Positions 1 to 8,844 of a stretch of 48,302 nt of DNA are shown here, in pieces. Within the stretch, counting starts at the first letter, position 1; every line of letters begins with the position of its first letter. This stretch comes from an uncultured Pelagibacteraceae bacterium. GTDB taxonomy: Bacteria; Pseudomonadota; Alphaproteobacteria; Pelagibacterales; Pelagibacteraceae. The notes beneath the pieces were generated by a model, which did no database searches, was not told the origin of the DNA, and worked only from the letters and a program-made list of their open reading frames with translations. A program made the translations under genes and the position numbers. The stretch spans positions 1 to 48,302 of the forward strand of contig CABZJV010000006.1 in assembly GCA_902526115.1 (NCBI GenBank), read 5' to 3'.

Positions 1-1
1 A

Positions 2-844
2 TTTAGATACCGAAAAAATAGATTTAAAAAAGATACCTTATACGTGTTTGTCTCACAATCTGGAGAAACTGCTGATACTTATGCGGCGCTAGATTTATGC
101 AATAAAAATAAAATGAAAACATGCTCTGTTGTTAATGTTATTGAAAGTTCAATTGCGAGAGATTCTAATTTTGTTTTACCAATACATTGTGGTCCCGAAA
201 TTGGTGTTGCTTCCACTAAAGCTTTTTTAGGGCAAATTCTTATTCTTTATATTTTAACTTTAAAACTTGGATATTTAAGAAATGAAATTAATGAGGAAAT
301 TTATAAGGAAAAGATTAAAGACTTACAAAATTTACCAAGTTTGATTGAAAAATCACTATTAATAGATAATGAAATTCAAGCAATATCTTCAACATTTAAT
401 GAAGCAAAAGGTTCGATGTTTTTAGGGAGAGGTTTTTCATTTCCAATAGCACTTGAGGGTGCTTTAAAGTTAAAAGAATTATCATATGTTCACGCTGAAG
501 GCTACCCAGCAGGTGAAATGAAGCATGGTCCTCTTGCATTGATAGAAGATGGAATGCCAGTAGTAGTTTTGGCACCGAGAGATAATTATTATAAAAAAAC
601 TATTTCAAATATGCAGGAAGTGATAGCAAGAGGAGCAAAAGTTTTGCTGATCACAAATAAGAGTAAAGATGAAATTGTATCTGAAAATATTTGGGAAACT
701 CTTGAGGTTGAAAATACTAACGAAGATCTTCTCCCTTTCCTTTTGACAATACCTCTTCAAAAATTAGCGTACTATTCTGCCCTTGAAAAAGGATATGATA
801 TAGATAAGCCTAGAAATTTGGCTAAATCTGTCACTGTTGAATAA
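2..844 (+). CDS. glmS: glutamine--fructose-6-phosphate aminotransferase, C-terminal part (5' end outside window)
   Basis: This enzyme makes glucosamine-6-phosphate from fructose-6-phosphate and glutamine, the first step toward UDP-GlcNAc, peptidoglycan and LPS. The frame is open to the left edge, so the N-terminal glutaminase domain and probably the first part of the first SIS domain lie outside. What is visible begins FRYRKNRFKK, matching the 'ASEFRYR' region of GlmS. Next come the SQSGETADT phosphate-binding loop, the EIGVASTKAF segment, a second SIS domain with LGRG and the EGALKLKE/HAEGYPAGEMKHGP block, and the hallmark C-terminus PRNLAKSVTVE, which carries the catalytic Lys. An internal GTG/ATG could be mistaken for a start, but the homology upstream of it shows the gene is simply cut by the window. 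The next gene follows after about 35 bp on the same strand. Confidence 0.97.
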   Translation, partial: FRYRKNRFKKDTLYVFVSQSGETADTYAALDLCNKNKMKTCSVVNVIESSIARDSNFVLPIHCGPEIGVASTKAFLGQILILYILTLKLGYLRNEINEEIYKEKIKDLQNLPSLIEKSLLIDNEIQAISSTFNEAKGSMFLGRGFSFPIALEGALKLKELSYVHAEGYPAGEMKHGPLALIEDGMPVVVLAPRDNYYKKTISNMQEVIARGAKVLLITNKSKDEIVSENIWETLEVENTNEDLLPFLLTIPLQKLAYYSALEKGYDIDKPRNLAKSVTVE

Positions 845-879
845 TGTTAAAACTCTGTTAAAACACTTTCAAGTTGAAT

Positions 880-2259
880 ATGAAAAATTGGAAAATTAAT
901 AGTTGGCGCAAATATCCTGTTAAGCACATACCTACTTATGATGACGAACAGGAGTTAAGCACTGTATTAAACAAATTAAAAACTTTTCCTCCACTAGTAT
1001 TTGCTGGAGAGACGAGACATCTCAAAGATCAACTTGCTAAAGTCTCAGAAGGTAAAGCTTTTCTTCTTCAAGGAGGAGATTGTGCTGAGAGTTTTGCAGA
1101 ATTCCATCCTGACAACATAAGAGATACGTTTAAAGTAATACTTCAAATGTCACTAATCCTTACGTACTCTGCATCGTTACCTGTTGTAAAGCTTGGAAGA
1201 ATTGCAGGTCAGTTCTCAAAACCTAGAAGTGCGCCTACAGAGAAACAAGGAGAAAAAGAATTACCAAGTTATTTAGGTGATAATATTAATGCAATAGATT
1301 TTACAGAAAAAGCAAGAAGACCAGATCCAAAAAGAATGTTTAAAGCCTACTCACAGTCGGCATCAACATTAAATTTATTAAGAGCATTCTCTAAAGGAGG
1401 TTTTGCTGATTTAAATAAAGTGCATTTATGGAATCTTGATTATATCAAAAAAAGTCCTCAAGCTAAAAAATTTAAAGATTTAGAAGATAAAATAGCTGAT
1501 GCTTTAGCATTTATGGAAGCATGTGGAATTACCTCAGATTTTAATAATAGATTATATACAGTAAATTTTTGGACATCTCACGAAGCTTTACATTTACCAT
1601 TTGAAGAAAGCATGACAAGAGTTGACTCAACAACTGGTGAGTACCATGATACTTCAGCTCATTTTGTTTGGATTGGAGATAGAACGAGACAATTAGATGG
1701 TGGTCACATTGAATTTTGTAAAGGAATTGAAAATCCAATAGGAATTAAATGTGGACCAACTTCAAAACCTGATGAAATTGCAAAAATCTGTGAGGTGTTA
1801 AATCCAAAAAATGAAAAAGGAAAAATAACTTTAATATCAAGGTTTGGGCATCAAAATGTTGAAAAATTTTTACCGAAGTTGATTAGAGGAATTAAAAAAG
1901 AGGGACTTAATGTTATTTGGTCATGTGATCCAATGCATGGAAACACCATTGTATCAACTACTGGCTTTAAAACTAGACCCTTCAACAATGTGGTCAAAGA
2001 GGTCAAAAATGTTTTTGGCATACATCAATCAGAGGGAACGTATGCAGGTGGTCTTCATGTTGAAATGACCGGACAAGATGTGACAGAATGTACAGGTGGT
2101 GCAAGAAAAATTTCAGATGCAGATTTATCTAGCAGATATCATACTCATTGCGATCCAAGATTGAACTCGGATCAAGCTTTGGAATTAGCCTTTTTAATTT
2201 CAGATGAGATTAAAAAGAATAGCACTTATTCCAAAAATACAATTCAAGCGGCATCTTAA
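880..2259 (+). CDS. class II 3-deoxy-7-phosphoheptulonate (DAHP) synthase
   Basis: It condenses phosphoenolpyruvate and erythrose-4-phosphate to DAHP, the entry step of the shikimate pathway. The protein (about 459 aa) is of the plant/actinobacterial class II type. Visible family features are LLQGGDCAESF near residue 70, the KLGRIAGQFSKPRS stretch, DHFN-region equivalents such as the SHEALHLPFE block, WIGDRTRQLDG, GIKCGPTS, SRFGHQNV, and a C-terminal SDPMHGNT-like motif (here SCDPMHGNT) followed by GGLHVEMTGQDVTEC. I start it at the ATG at 880; an in-frame TTG two codons upstream (874) is possible, and neither has a clear Shine-Dalgarno. It lies between glmS and nadE, all on the plus strand. 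I leave the symbol blank because aroG/aroF/aroH usage is inconsistent for this class. Confidence 0.95.
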   Translation: MKNWKINSWRKYPVKHIPTYDDEQELSTVLNKLKTFPPLVFAGETRHLKDQLAKVSEGKAFLLQGGDCAESFAEFHPDNIRDTFKVILQMSLILTYSASLPVVKLGRIAGQFSKPRSAPTEKQGEKELPSYLGDNINAIDFTEKARRPDPKRMFKAYSQSASTLNLLRAFSKGGFADLNKVHLWNLDYIKKSPQAKKFKDLEDKIADALAFMEACGITSDFNNRLYTVNFWTSHEALHLPFEESMTRVDSTTGEYHDTSAHFVWIGDRTRQLDGGHIEFCKGIENPIGIKCGPTSKPDEIAKICEVLNPKNEKGKITLISRFGHQNVEKFLPKLIRGIKKEGLNVIWSCDPMHGNTIVSTTGFKTRPFNNVVKEVKNVFGIHQSEGTYAGGLHVEMTGQDVTECTGGARKISDADLSSRYHTHCDPRLNSDQALELAFLISDEIKKNSTYSKNTIQAAS

Positions 2260-2296
2260 AACTTGTTTTAATACAAATTTTAATTAAAAGAAAATT

Positions 2297-3034
2297 ATGA
2301 ATACATCGGAAAAAGTAAAATTTATCTCAAATTGGATAAAAGATTATGCTCACAACATGCCTAAGAGAGCAGAGGCTTTAGTTATTGGAATTTCAGGAGG
2401 AATTGATTCTTCTGTTTCTAGCACTTTAAGTGCAATGACAGGACTAAAAACAATTGTTCTATCAATGCCCATAAGACAAAAATCACATCAACATGATTTA
2501 AGCCTTAAACATCAGGAATGGCTTACAAAGAACTTCAAGAATGTAGAGGCTCATACAATTAATTTAGATGAGTTGTTTTTAGCATTTAATGCAAGCTTAT
2601 CAAAATTTGGTGATGAGCATGGAATGGCTAATTCTAGAGCAAGATTAAGAATGACAACTCTTTATCAAGTTGCAGCAGCGAATAAAGGAATTGTTGTTGG
2701 AACAGGTAACAAAGTAGAAGATTTTGGAGTTGGTTTTTATACAAAATATGGTGACGGTGGAGTTGATATTTCACCAATAGCAGATTGTAATAAGACGCAA
2801 ATTTGGGAACTTGGTAAAGAACTTGGAATTTTAAAAGAAATCATCGATGCAGCTCCTACTGATGGATTGTGGGACGATGGAAGAACAGACGAAGGTCAGT
2901 TAGGTTTAAAATACGAAGAATTAGAGGAAGCGATGACCAATCCAAATTCTGCGAATCGATCGAAATACGAAACAATTAGAAAACAAAACATGCATAAAAT
3001 GGAGCCAATTCCTGTATGCATAATTCCAAATTAA
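2297..3034 (+). CDS. nadE: NAD+ synthetase, ammonia-dependent type
   Basis: It performs the last step of NAD biosynthesis: ATP-dependent amidation of nicotinate adenine dinucleotide. At 245 aa it is the short form without a glutaminase (nitrilase) domain, so it should use free ammonia. The adenylating N-type PP-loop SGGIDSS is at residues 33-39. Further family blocks are NSRARLRMTTLYQ, VVGTGNKVEDFGVGFYTKYGDGGVDISPI and the PTDGLWDDGRTDEGQLG segment. The nearly GC-free gap after the stop holds a hairpin followed by a T-run that may end the transcript before cysS (see terminator). Confidence 0.96.
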   Translation: MNTSEKVKFISNWIKDYAHNMPKRAEALVIGISGGIDSSVSSTLSAMTGLKTIVLSMPIRQKSHQHDLSLKHQEWLTKNFKNVEAHTINLDELFLAFNASLSKFGDEHGMANSRARLRMTTLYQVAAANKGIVVGTGNKVEDFGVGFYTKYGDGGVDISPIADCNKTQIWELGKELGILKEIIDAAPTDGLWDDGRTDEGQLGLKYEELEEAMTNPNSANRSKYETIRKQNMHKMEPIPVCIIPN

Positions 3035-3036
3035 TC

Positions 3037-3061
3037 AAATAGATTCACAAATCTATTTTTT
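3037..3061 (+). terminator. AT-rich stem-loop with T-run after nadE
   Basis: Nine-base arms AAATAGATT (3037-3045) and AATCTATTT (3050-3058) are perfectly complementary around a CACA loop, and the T-run continues to 3061. The geometry fits an intrinsic terminator, but the stem has only one G-C pair, so termination may be partial. It sits three bases after the nadE stop and directly before cysS. Confidence 0.5.
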
Positions 3062-3076
3062 AGGTATATTCCTAAA
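3059..3076 (+). repeat. inverted repeat directly upstream of the cysS start
   Basis: TTTAGG (3059-3064) and CCTAAA (3071-3076) form a perfect 6-bp inverted repeat with a TATATT centre, ending three bases before the cysS ATG. The only AGG in the leader lies inside it. It could be an operator or a hairpin that masks the ribosome binding site, or chance in AT-rich DNA. Confidence 0.3.
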
Positions 3077-3079
3077 TTC

Positions 3080-4435
3080 ATGAGTTATGATATTTTTTTA
3101 ACCAATAATTTAAATAACAAAAAAGAAAAGTTTATTCCTATTGATGAAAAAAATATCAGAATGTACGTTTGTGGTCCAACAGTCTACGATGATCCACATA
3201 TTGGCAATGCAAGACCTATTGTAGTTTTTGATGTCCTTTATAAAATTTTTAAAAAAAAATATTCTAAAGTTACCTATGTAAGAAATATAACTGATGTTGA
3301 TGACAAAATAATAAATTTTTCAAAAGAAAATAATATTTCAATATCTGAATTAACCAACACAGTTATTAAGAGTTTCGAGATGGATTGTGAATATTTAAAT
3401 TGCGATAACCCTACATACCAACCAAAAGCTACAGAACATATTGATTTAATGGTAGAAATGATTTCTGATTTGATACAAAAGGGTTTTGCTTATGAGATTA
3501 ATAAACATGTTTATTTTGAAGTAAATAAATTCAAAGATTATGGAAAACTTTCCAATAAAAATTTAAAAGAATTAATTGCTGGATCAAGAGTTGAAATAAG
3601 TGATAATAAAAAAAATTCAGAAGATTTTGTATTATGGAAACCATCTGAAAATGACGAACCTTCTTGGGAATCCCCTTGGGGCAAGGGTAGACCTGGTTGG
3701 CATTTAGAGTGTTCTGCAATGTCAAAAAAATTTCTCGGAAACGAATTTGATATTCATGGTGGTGGTATAGACTTATTATTTCCACATCATGAAAACGAAA
3801 TTGCTCAATCAAGATGTGCAAATGATACAAAAGTTTTTGCAAACTACTGGTTACATAATGCGTTTATAACTATGTCGAATGAAAAAATGGCTAAATCTCA
3901 AGGTAATATTTTAAAAATTAAGAATTTTAGAAACATGATAAGTGGTCAAGTAATGAGATTAGCTTTAATGAGTGCCCATTATAAACAGCCGTTAGACTGG
4001 AATGACAAACTTTTAAGTGATTGTCAAAATACAATTAACAAATGGTATAATGTCTATTTATCTGATCATCAAGCAGTAGAAATTGATGAAGAAATTTTAA
4101 AACCACTGTATGATGATTTAAATACACCAGGATATATTGCTAATCTTCATAAATTGTATGAAAAAGCTCATAAAGGAAATTCATCTGATAAAATATTATT
4201 TAATTCTGCATGTAATTTTATTGGATTATTAAATGAAACAGAAAATCAATGGCTTAAATTTAAGAAAAATAAAATTTTGATAACCGAAGCTGAAATTTTA
4301 AATAAAATTAAACTTAGAGACAAAGCTAGAGAAGATAAAAACTATGAAGAAGCAGATAAAATAAGAGATCATCTTTTAGACAAAGGTGTTTTAATAGAGG
4401 ATAAAGATGGTAAAACGACGTGGAAATTTAAATGA
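3080..4435 (+). CDS. cysS: cysteinyl-tRNA synthetase
   Basis: This class I aminoacyl-tRNA synthetase charges tRNA-Cys. The signature HIGH motif is present as HIGN (residues 40-43), in the block CGPTVYDDPHIGNARP whose Cys is a zinc ligand. WHLECSAMS, DIHGGGIDLLFPHHENE and the KMSKS loop (KMAKS, residues 269-273) follow in the normal order. The C-terminal anticodon-binding region (to residue 451) includes the typical RDKAREDKNYEEADKIRD helix. The last four bases overlap the start of cimA (ATGA), so the two are translationally coupled. It begins just after two small inverted repeats in the nadE-cysS gap. Confidence 0.97.
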   Translation: MSYDIFLTNNLNNKKEKFIPIDEKNIRMYVCGPTVYDDPHIGNARPIVVFDVLYKIFKKKYSKVTYVRNITDVDDKIINFSKENNISISELTNTVIKSFEMDCEYLNCDNPTYQPKATEHIDLMVEMISDLIQKGFAYEINKHVYFEVNKFKDYGKLSNKNLKELIAGSRVEISDNKKNSEDFVLWKPSENDEPSWESPWGKGRPGWHLECSAMSKKFLGNEFDIHGGGIDLLFPHHENEIAQSRCANDTKVFANYWLHNAFITMSNEKMAKSQGNILKIKNFRNMISGQVMRLALMSAHYKQPLDWNDKLLSDCQNTINKWYNVYLSDHQAVEIDEEILKPLYDDLNTPGYIANLHKLYEKAHKGNSSDKILFNSACNFIGLLNETENQWLKFKKNKILITEAEILNKIKLRDKAREDKNYEEADKIRDHLLDKGVLIEDKDGKTTWKFK

Positions 4436-6033
4436 GTAAAGAACAATTATATATATTTGACACAACACTTCGAGATGGGGCACAAACTCAAGGTGTTGAT
4501 TTTTCATTAGATGACAAAGAAAAAATTTCTACTACGTTAGATCAATTAGGTGTTGATTATATAGAGGGAGGTTGGCCAGGAGCAAATCCAACTGATACAG
4601 AATTTTTTAATAAAGATCATAATTTCAAATCATCTAAACTAACAGCATTCGGTATGACTAAAAAGTCTGAGCACAGTGCTGAAAACGACCCTATGTTATC
4701 CTCATTAATTAATTCAAAAAGTACATCTGTTTGTTTATTTGGTAAATCATGGGATTTTCAAGTTGATGTTGCACTCGGTATTTCGAATGAAGAAAATCTC
4801 AGTAATATTAGTGAAAGTACAAAGCATGTTGTTAAATCGGGAAAAGAATTTATGTTTGATGCGGAACATTTTTTTGACGGGTATAAATCTAATGCCGATT
4901 ATGCTCTAGCTTGTTTAAAATCTGCTTACGATAATGGTGCAAGATGGATTATATTATGTGATACAAATGGAGGAACACTTCCTCATGAAGTAGAAAAAAT
5001 TGTCTCAGATGTTACAAAACATATACCTGGAAAAAACTTAGGAATTCATGCTCACAACGACACTGAAAATGCTGTTGCGAATAGTTTAATGGCAGTTCAA
5101 GCAGGTGTAAGGCAGGTTCAAGGAACTATAAATGGACTAGGAGAAAGATGTGGCAATGCAAATTTAACATCACTAATTCCTACCTTTTTTTTAAAAAAAG
5201 ATTTTTATGAAAAATACCGGATAAATATCAAACCTGAAAACTTAAAAAATTTAACACAATGTTCCAGATTGTTAGATGAATTACTTAATCGTAAACCAAA
5301 TAAGCATTTACCTTATGTTGGAGCATCTGCATTTTCACACAAAGGTGGAATGCATGTATCTGCAGTTCAAAAAGATCCAAAAACCTATGAGCATATAAAT
5401 CCTGAAGAAGTAGGTAATACTAGAAATATAGTTGTTTCAGATCAATCGGGTCAATCAAATATTATGTCTAGACTTAATTCTATTGGAATTAAAATAAAAA
5501 AAAATGATCCTAAAATTAAAAAACTTTTAGAAGAAGTAAAAGACAGGGAGTTTACTGGCTTTAGTTATGATGGAGCCGACGCATCATTTGAGTTATTAGC
5601 AAGAAGACTTATGGGTGAAATACCAAGATATATTTCAATCAATGAGTATGATGTTTCTGTCAAAAAAGATTCTATTGGAAATATAATTTCTGTTGCTAAA
5701 GCTCAGTTAGAAGTTGACGGTCAAAAAATTTTATGTGAGGGAGAGGGTAATGGTCCAGTCAATGCATTAGATAATGCAATCAGAAAAAATGTGAATAAAC
5801 TTGCGAAATATTCAGAATATTTAAAAGATCTTAAGTTGTTAGACTATAAAGTAAGAATTTTAAACACAGGAACAGAAGCCGTAACTAGAGTTAGCATTGA
5901 AAGTACAGACTCTAAAGGGTTAAACTGGTTTACTATAGGTGTTTCTCCGAATATTATTGATGCTTCATTTAAAGCACTTATCGATAGCTTAGATTATAAA
6001 CTTTTTAAAGATAACGCTCCTGCTAGTCTTTAG
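4432..6033 (+). CDS. cimA: (R)-citramalate synthase (CimA/LeuA-like)
   Basis: It likely condenses acetyl-CoA and pyruvate to citramalate, giving a threonine-independent route to 2-oxobutanoate and isoleucine. The 533-aa protein has the HMG-CoA lyase-like TIM barrel with FDTTLRDGAQTQG (residues 9-21, metal-binding Asp), HAHND (206-210, metal-binding His pair), GLGERCGNANL and HKGGMHVSA. These are followed by a linker and a C-terminal LeuA-type dimerisation/regulatory domain from about residue 385. 'DGAQTQG' followed by 'VDFS' and the 'EGGWPGANPTD' block are typical of the CimA subgroup rather than 2-isopropylmalate synthase, but substrate choice between these relatives cannot be proven from sequence. 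The start overlaps the cysS stop by 4 nt. Confidence 0.88.
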   Translation: MSKEQLYIFDTTLRDGAQTQGVDFSLDDKEKISTTLDQLGVDYIEGGWPGANPTDTEFFNKDHNFKSSKLTAFGMTKKSEHSAENDPMLSSLINSKSTSVCLFGKSWDFQVDVALGISNEENLSNISESTKHVVKSGKEFMFDAEHFFDGYKSNADYALACLKSAYDNGARWIILCDTNGGTLPHEVEKIVSDVTKHIPGKNLGIHAHNDTENAVANSLMAVQAGVRQVQGTINGLGERCGNANLTSLIPTFFLKKDFYEKYRINIKPENLKNLTQCSRLLDELLNRKPNKHLPYVGASAFSHKGGMHVSAVQKDPKTYEHINPEEVGNTRNIVVSDQSGQSNIMSRLNSIGIKIKKNDPKIKKLLEEVKDREFTGFSYDGADASFELLARRLMGEIPRYISINEYDVSVKKDSIGNIISVAKAQLEVDGQKILCEGEGNGPVNALDNAIRKNVNKLAKYSEYLKDLKLLDYKVRILNTGTEAVTRVSIESTDSKGLNWFTIGVSPNIIDASFKALIDSLDYKLFKDNAPASL

Positions 6034-6035
6034 AC

Positions 6036-6899
6036 ATGAAGATCAAAAAGTTTTCAATTAAACCAACAGATATTAATGAGAGAATTGGTGCGAAACCAGT
6101 TGTCTGCTACCCAAACAATAATATTGATGAAAAAAATTTAAATATTTTACATTTGGCAAGAAAAGATATTACTAAAAAAAATGAAATTATAATTCCCCCT
6201 AGAGATGCCAAAACTTTCGAAGTAAAAAAAGGTGAATTTTTTAGAATTGAAAGCATAGAAGGTCCACAAGTTGGTGACTTAAATCTTTTTAATCTCAGTA
6301 ATTTAAATGAAAAATTTTATTCTGGAAAAACAAGAGCTCTTTATGGAACACATCTTTCCGTAGGCGATAAAATGTTTAGTAACTTTCCTTATCTAAGATC
6401 TTTAGCAACTATTACATGGGACTCACTAGATTGGTATGATTATGATGAAGATGGAGGATCAGTACACGATGTAATTGGAACTCGGTGTGACCCATATACC
6501 TCTAAGCTTCTTTCAGGCAATGATTATCATTATTGTTGTCATTCAAATTTAACCAGAGCTTTAGTAAATGAAAAACAACTTAAAATTGATGAGGCTGAAA
6601 AAATAGTTCATGACGTTTTGAATGTTTTTATGCTAACAGGATTTACCAATGATACTAAACAATACTTTATGAAAGCAAGTCCAGTAAGACCAGGTGATTA
6701 TCTAGAATTTTTTGCAGAAACAGATTTATTAGGAGTTCTTTCAGCTTGTCCAGGAGGAGATTGTGGATCAGAGCATTCCTCTGATGTTGCAAAATGTTAT
6801 CCACTTAAAGTAAGTTTATGGCAAGCAGAAAAAAAATATTTAAAAGATTTAGATAAATCTGAAATTTCAAATTATAATAGAAGTCACGGCATTGAATAA
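6036..6899 (+). CDS. DUF1989 (urea carboxylase-associated) family protein
   Basis: The 287-aa protein resembles DUF1989 proteins, first noted beside urea carboxylase and in some bacteria shown to act as carboxyguanidine deiminase subunits in guanidine use. Supporting blocks are the IIPPRDAKTFEVKKGEFFRI segment, GPQVGDLNLFN, LYGTHLSVGDKMFSNF, the DVIGTRCDPYT region, the Cys-rich YHYCCHSNL, and the C-terminal LSACPGGDCGSE. The many conserved Cys/His residues would suit metal or substrate binding. No urea carboxylase, allophanate hydrolase or guanidine gene is nearby; the gene sits two bases after cimA and before trmJ, so its substrate here is unknown. The N-terminal 45 residues are poorly recognisable. 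Confidence 0.8.
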   Translation: MKIKKFSIKPTDINERIGAKPVVCYPNNNIDEKNLNILHLARKDITKKNEIIIPPRDAKTFEVKKGEFFRIESIEGPQVGDLNLFNLSNLNEKFYSGKTRALYGTHLSVGDKMFSNFPYLRSLATITWDSLDWYDYDEDGGSVHDVIGTRCDPYTSKLLSGNDYHYCCHSNLTRALVNEKQLKIDEAEKIVHDVLNVFMLTGFTNDTKQYFMKASPVRPGDYLEFFAETDLLGVLSACPGGDCGSEHSSDVAKCYPLKVSLWQAEKKYLKDLDKSEISNYNRSHGIE

Positions 6900-6901
6900 T
6901 T

Positions 6902-7615
6902 ATGTCAAACAATAATATTTCATTTATTTTACACAAACCTCAGCTGTCAGAAAATATAGGTGCTTGCGCAAGGGCAATGAAAAATTTTAATTTTCAAAAA
7001 TTGATTGTAATAGATCCTAAACCAATTTTTCCAAATGATAAAATTTTAGCTACATCTGTTGGAGCAAAAAATATTGTTAGTAAAAGTAAAAATTTTGATA
7101 ATTTAGAACCTGCTTTAAAAAATATAGATATTGTAATCGCTACCTCTGCCAGATTTAGAAATAAAAATACTAAACATATTCAATTAGAAGATTTAAAAAA
7201 AATTGATTATAAAAAAAAAGTAGCTTTTTTATTTGGATCTGAAGCATCTGGTTTGTCTAATAATGAAATAAGTTATGCAAATTATACACTTCAAATTCCA
7301 ACAAATCCTGATTTTAAATCTCTTAATTTATCTCATAGTCTTATAATAATTGCTAATACAGTGTATGGCAGCATTAATTCAAAAACTTCTAGTTTTAAAA
7401 AATCTAAAAAAGTAAAAGAAGCCTCTAAAAAAGACATTTTATCAATGACTAATTTATGTATTCAAAATTTAGAGGACATAGGGTTCTTCAAACCTAAAGA
7501 AAAGAAACCTATAATGCTCGAGAACTTGAGAAATATTTTTTATAGGATGGAATTATCTTCAAAGGAAACACGTATTTTATCAGGTGTATTTGCTAGTTTA
7601 GCAAAAAAACGTTGA
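6902..7615 (+). CDS. trmJ: tRNA (cytidine/uridine-2'-O-)-methyltransferase TrmJ-like (SpoU/SPOUT family)
   Basis: A SAM-dependent knotted (SPOUT) methyltransferase, expected to 2'-O-methylate position 32 in tRNA anticodon loops. The N-terminus ISFILHKPQLSENIGACARAM is motif 1 of the TrmJ/LasT group. VAFLFGSEASGLSNNE is motif 2, and LNLSHSLIIIANTVYG is the motif 3 helix of the knot. The 237-aa length includes the C-terminal extension typical of TrmJ. The start ATG follows the DUF1989 stop by 2 nt, and the stop abuts the rpsD promoter. Confidence 0.88.
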   Translation: MSNNNISFILHKPQLSENIGACARAMKNFNFQKLIVIDPKPIFPNDKILATSVGAKNIVSKSKNFDNLEPALKNIDIVIATSARFRNKNTKHIQLEDLKKIDYKKKVAFLFGSEASGLSNNEISYANYTLQIPTNPDFKSLNLSHSLIIIANTVYGSINSKTSSFKKSKKVKEASKKDILSMTNLCIQNLEDIGFFKPKEKKPIMLENLRNIFYRMELSSKETRILSGVFASLAKKR

Positions 7616-7645
7616 TTGACAAAAGAATGTGTAGGTTTATAAACC
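7616..7645 (+). promoter_or_regulatory. sigma70-type promoter of rpsD with palindromic -10 region
   Basis: TTGACA (7616-7621), a 16-bp spacer and TATAAA (7638-7643) lie immediately after the trmJ stop. The -10 is embedded in a perfect 12-bp palindrome GGTTTATAAACC (7634-7645). The predicted transcript start is about 6 nt upstream of the rpsD ATG, implying a very short leader. The promoter is inferred from sequence only. Confidence 0.65.
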
Positions 7646-7655
7646 CCATTATTAA

Positions 7656-8273
7656 ATGACAAAAAGATTAAACTCTAAACATAAAGTAGATAGAAGACTA
7701 AAGGTTAACCTTTGGGGGAGACCAAAAAGTCCATTTAATACTAGAGCTTATGGACCAGGACAGCACGGTCAAACTAGATCATCTAAACCTTCAGACTATG
7801 GAATTCAGTTACAAGCTAAGCAAAAACTAAAAGCTTACTACGGTAACATTAATGAGAGACAATTTAGAAATATTTATAAAAAAGCTGTAATGCTTAAAGG
7901 CGATACAGGTGAAAATTTAATCGGTTTACTTGAAAGAAGATTGGATGCAGTGATTTACAGAGCAAAATTTTCAACAACAATATTTTCAGCTAGACAATTA
8001 ATTAACCATGGACATGTTAAAGTTAATGGTAAAAAAGTTAACATCGGAAGTTATTTAGTTAAAGAAGAAGATTCTATAGAGATCAGAGATAAGTCTAAAC
8101 AATTAGCAATTATTGATATCGCCCTAGCAAATAAGGAGAGAGAAACTCCAGAATATATTCAAATGGATGAAAAAAATAAAAAATTTAAATTTGTTAGAAC
8201 TCCAAAATTCGATGAAGTTCCTTATCCAATAGTTATGGAACCCAATCTAGTTATTGAATATTATTCAAGATAA
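7656..8273 (+). CDS. rpsD: 30S ribosomal protein S4
   Basis: S4 is a primary 16S rRNA binder and helps maintain decoding fidelity. The protein of 205 aa has the N-terminal region with [14 protein letters not shown] and the S4 RNA-binding domain from about residue 95 ([35 protein letters not shown]), ending VIEYYSR as expected. It lacks the usual N-terminal zinc Cys cluster. It has its own promoter and is outside the alpha operon. The stop codon abuts, with no gap, the convergent grxD stop. Confidence 0.97.
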   Translation: MTKRLNSKHKVDRRLKVNLWGRPKSPFNTRAYGPGQHGQTRSSKPSDYGIQLQAKQKLKAYYGNINERQFRNIYKKAVMLKGDTGENLIGLLERRLDAVIYRAKFSTTIFSARQLINHGHVKVNGKKVNIGSYLVKEEDSIEIRDKSKQLAIIDIALANKERETPEYIQMDEKNKKFKFVRTPKFDEVPYPIVMEPNLVIEYYSR

Positions 8274-8612
8274 TTAGTTTTTAGCTTTAAAATTAATATT
8301 TTTACTTTCAAGCAACTTCGTAAGCTCACCATTCTCAAACATCTCTTTTATGATGTCACAACCACCAATAAATTCATTTTTAATATATAGTTGAGGGATA
8401 GTAGGCCAATCACTAAACACTTTGATACCTTCTCTAAGTTTTTGATCCTCTAAAACATTTATACCTTTAAAATTTACTTCTAGAACTTTTAAAATATTAG
8501 ATGTAGCCATTGAGAAACCACATTGTGGCGCATCTGGTGTGCCTTTCATAAATAAGCAAACTTCATTATTTTCGATTTCATTTTTAATTAAATCATTTAT
8601 TTGTTGGTCCAT
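8274..8612 (-). CDS. grxD: monothiol glutaredoxin, Grx4/GrxD family
   Basis: A CGFS-type glutaredoxin that carries and transfers [2Fe-2S] clusters, usually with a BolA partner. CGFS is at residues 31-34, preceded by the [10 protein letters not shown] block and followed by the [20 protein letters not shown] segment (glutathione-binding TIP and GG motifs). The length is 112 aa. It is the last gene of the minus-strand run and follows bolA by one base, which supports a functional BolA-Grx pair. It converges with rpsD stop to stop, with no room for a separate terminator. Confidence 0.95.
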   Translation of the reverse strand: MDQQINDLIKNEIENNEVCLFMKGTPDAPQCGFSMATSNILKVLEVNFKGINVLEDQKLREGIKVFSDWPTIPQLYIKNEFIGGCDIIKEMFENGELTKLLESKNINFKAKN

Positions 8613-8613
8613 T

Positions 8614-8844
8614 TTAATTTTCCTTTGTTTTGATTGCTAGAGCATGTAATTCATTTCCCATTCTTCCTTTTAATGAATTATAAACCATTTTATGTTGTTC
8701 GATCTTACTTTTTCCAGAAAACTTTGAAGAAGTAACTGTAGCGGAATAGTGATTACCATCTCCTGCTAAATCTTGTATCTCAACTATCGCATCTGGTAGA
8801 CTTTCTTTTATCATTTTTTCAATTTCTTTTAAATTCATTGCCAT
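8614..8844 (-). CDS. bolA: BolA family protein
   Basis: A small (76 aa) BolA/IbaG-type protein with a KH-like fold. [43 protein letters not shown] includes the conserved His after GDGNH and the final [13 protein letters not shown] helix with the invariant His. The pairing with grxD just downstream fits a BolA-Grx [2Fe-2S] complex in cluster trafficking. Two in-frame ATGs (MAM...) are available; I take the first, which overlaps the purL stop by one base. Confidence 0.93.
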   Translation of the reverse strand: MAMNLKEIEKMIKESLPDAIVEIQDLAGDGNHYSATVTSSKFSGKSKIEQHKMVYNSLKGRMGNELHALAIKTKEN

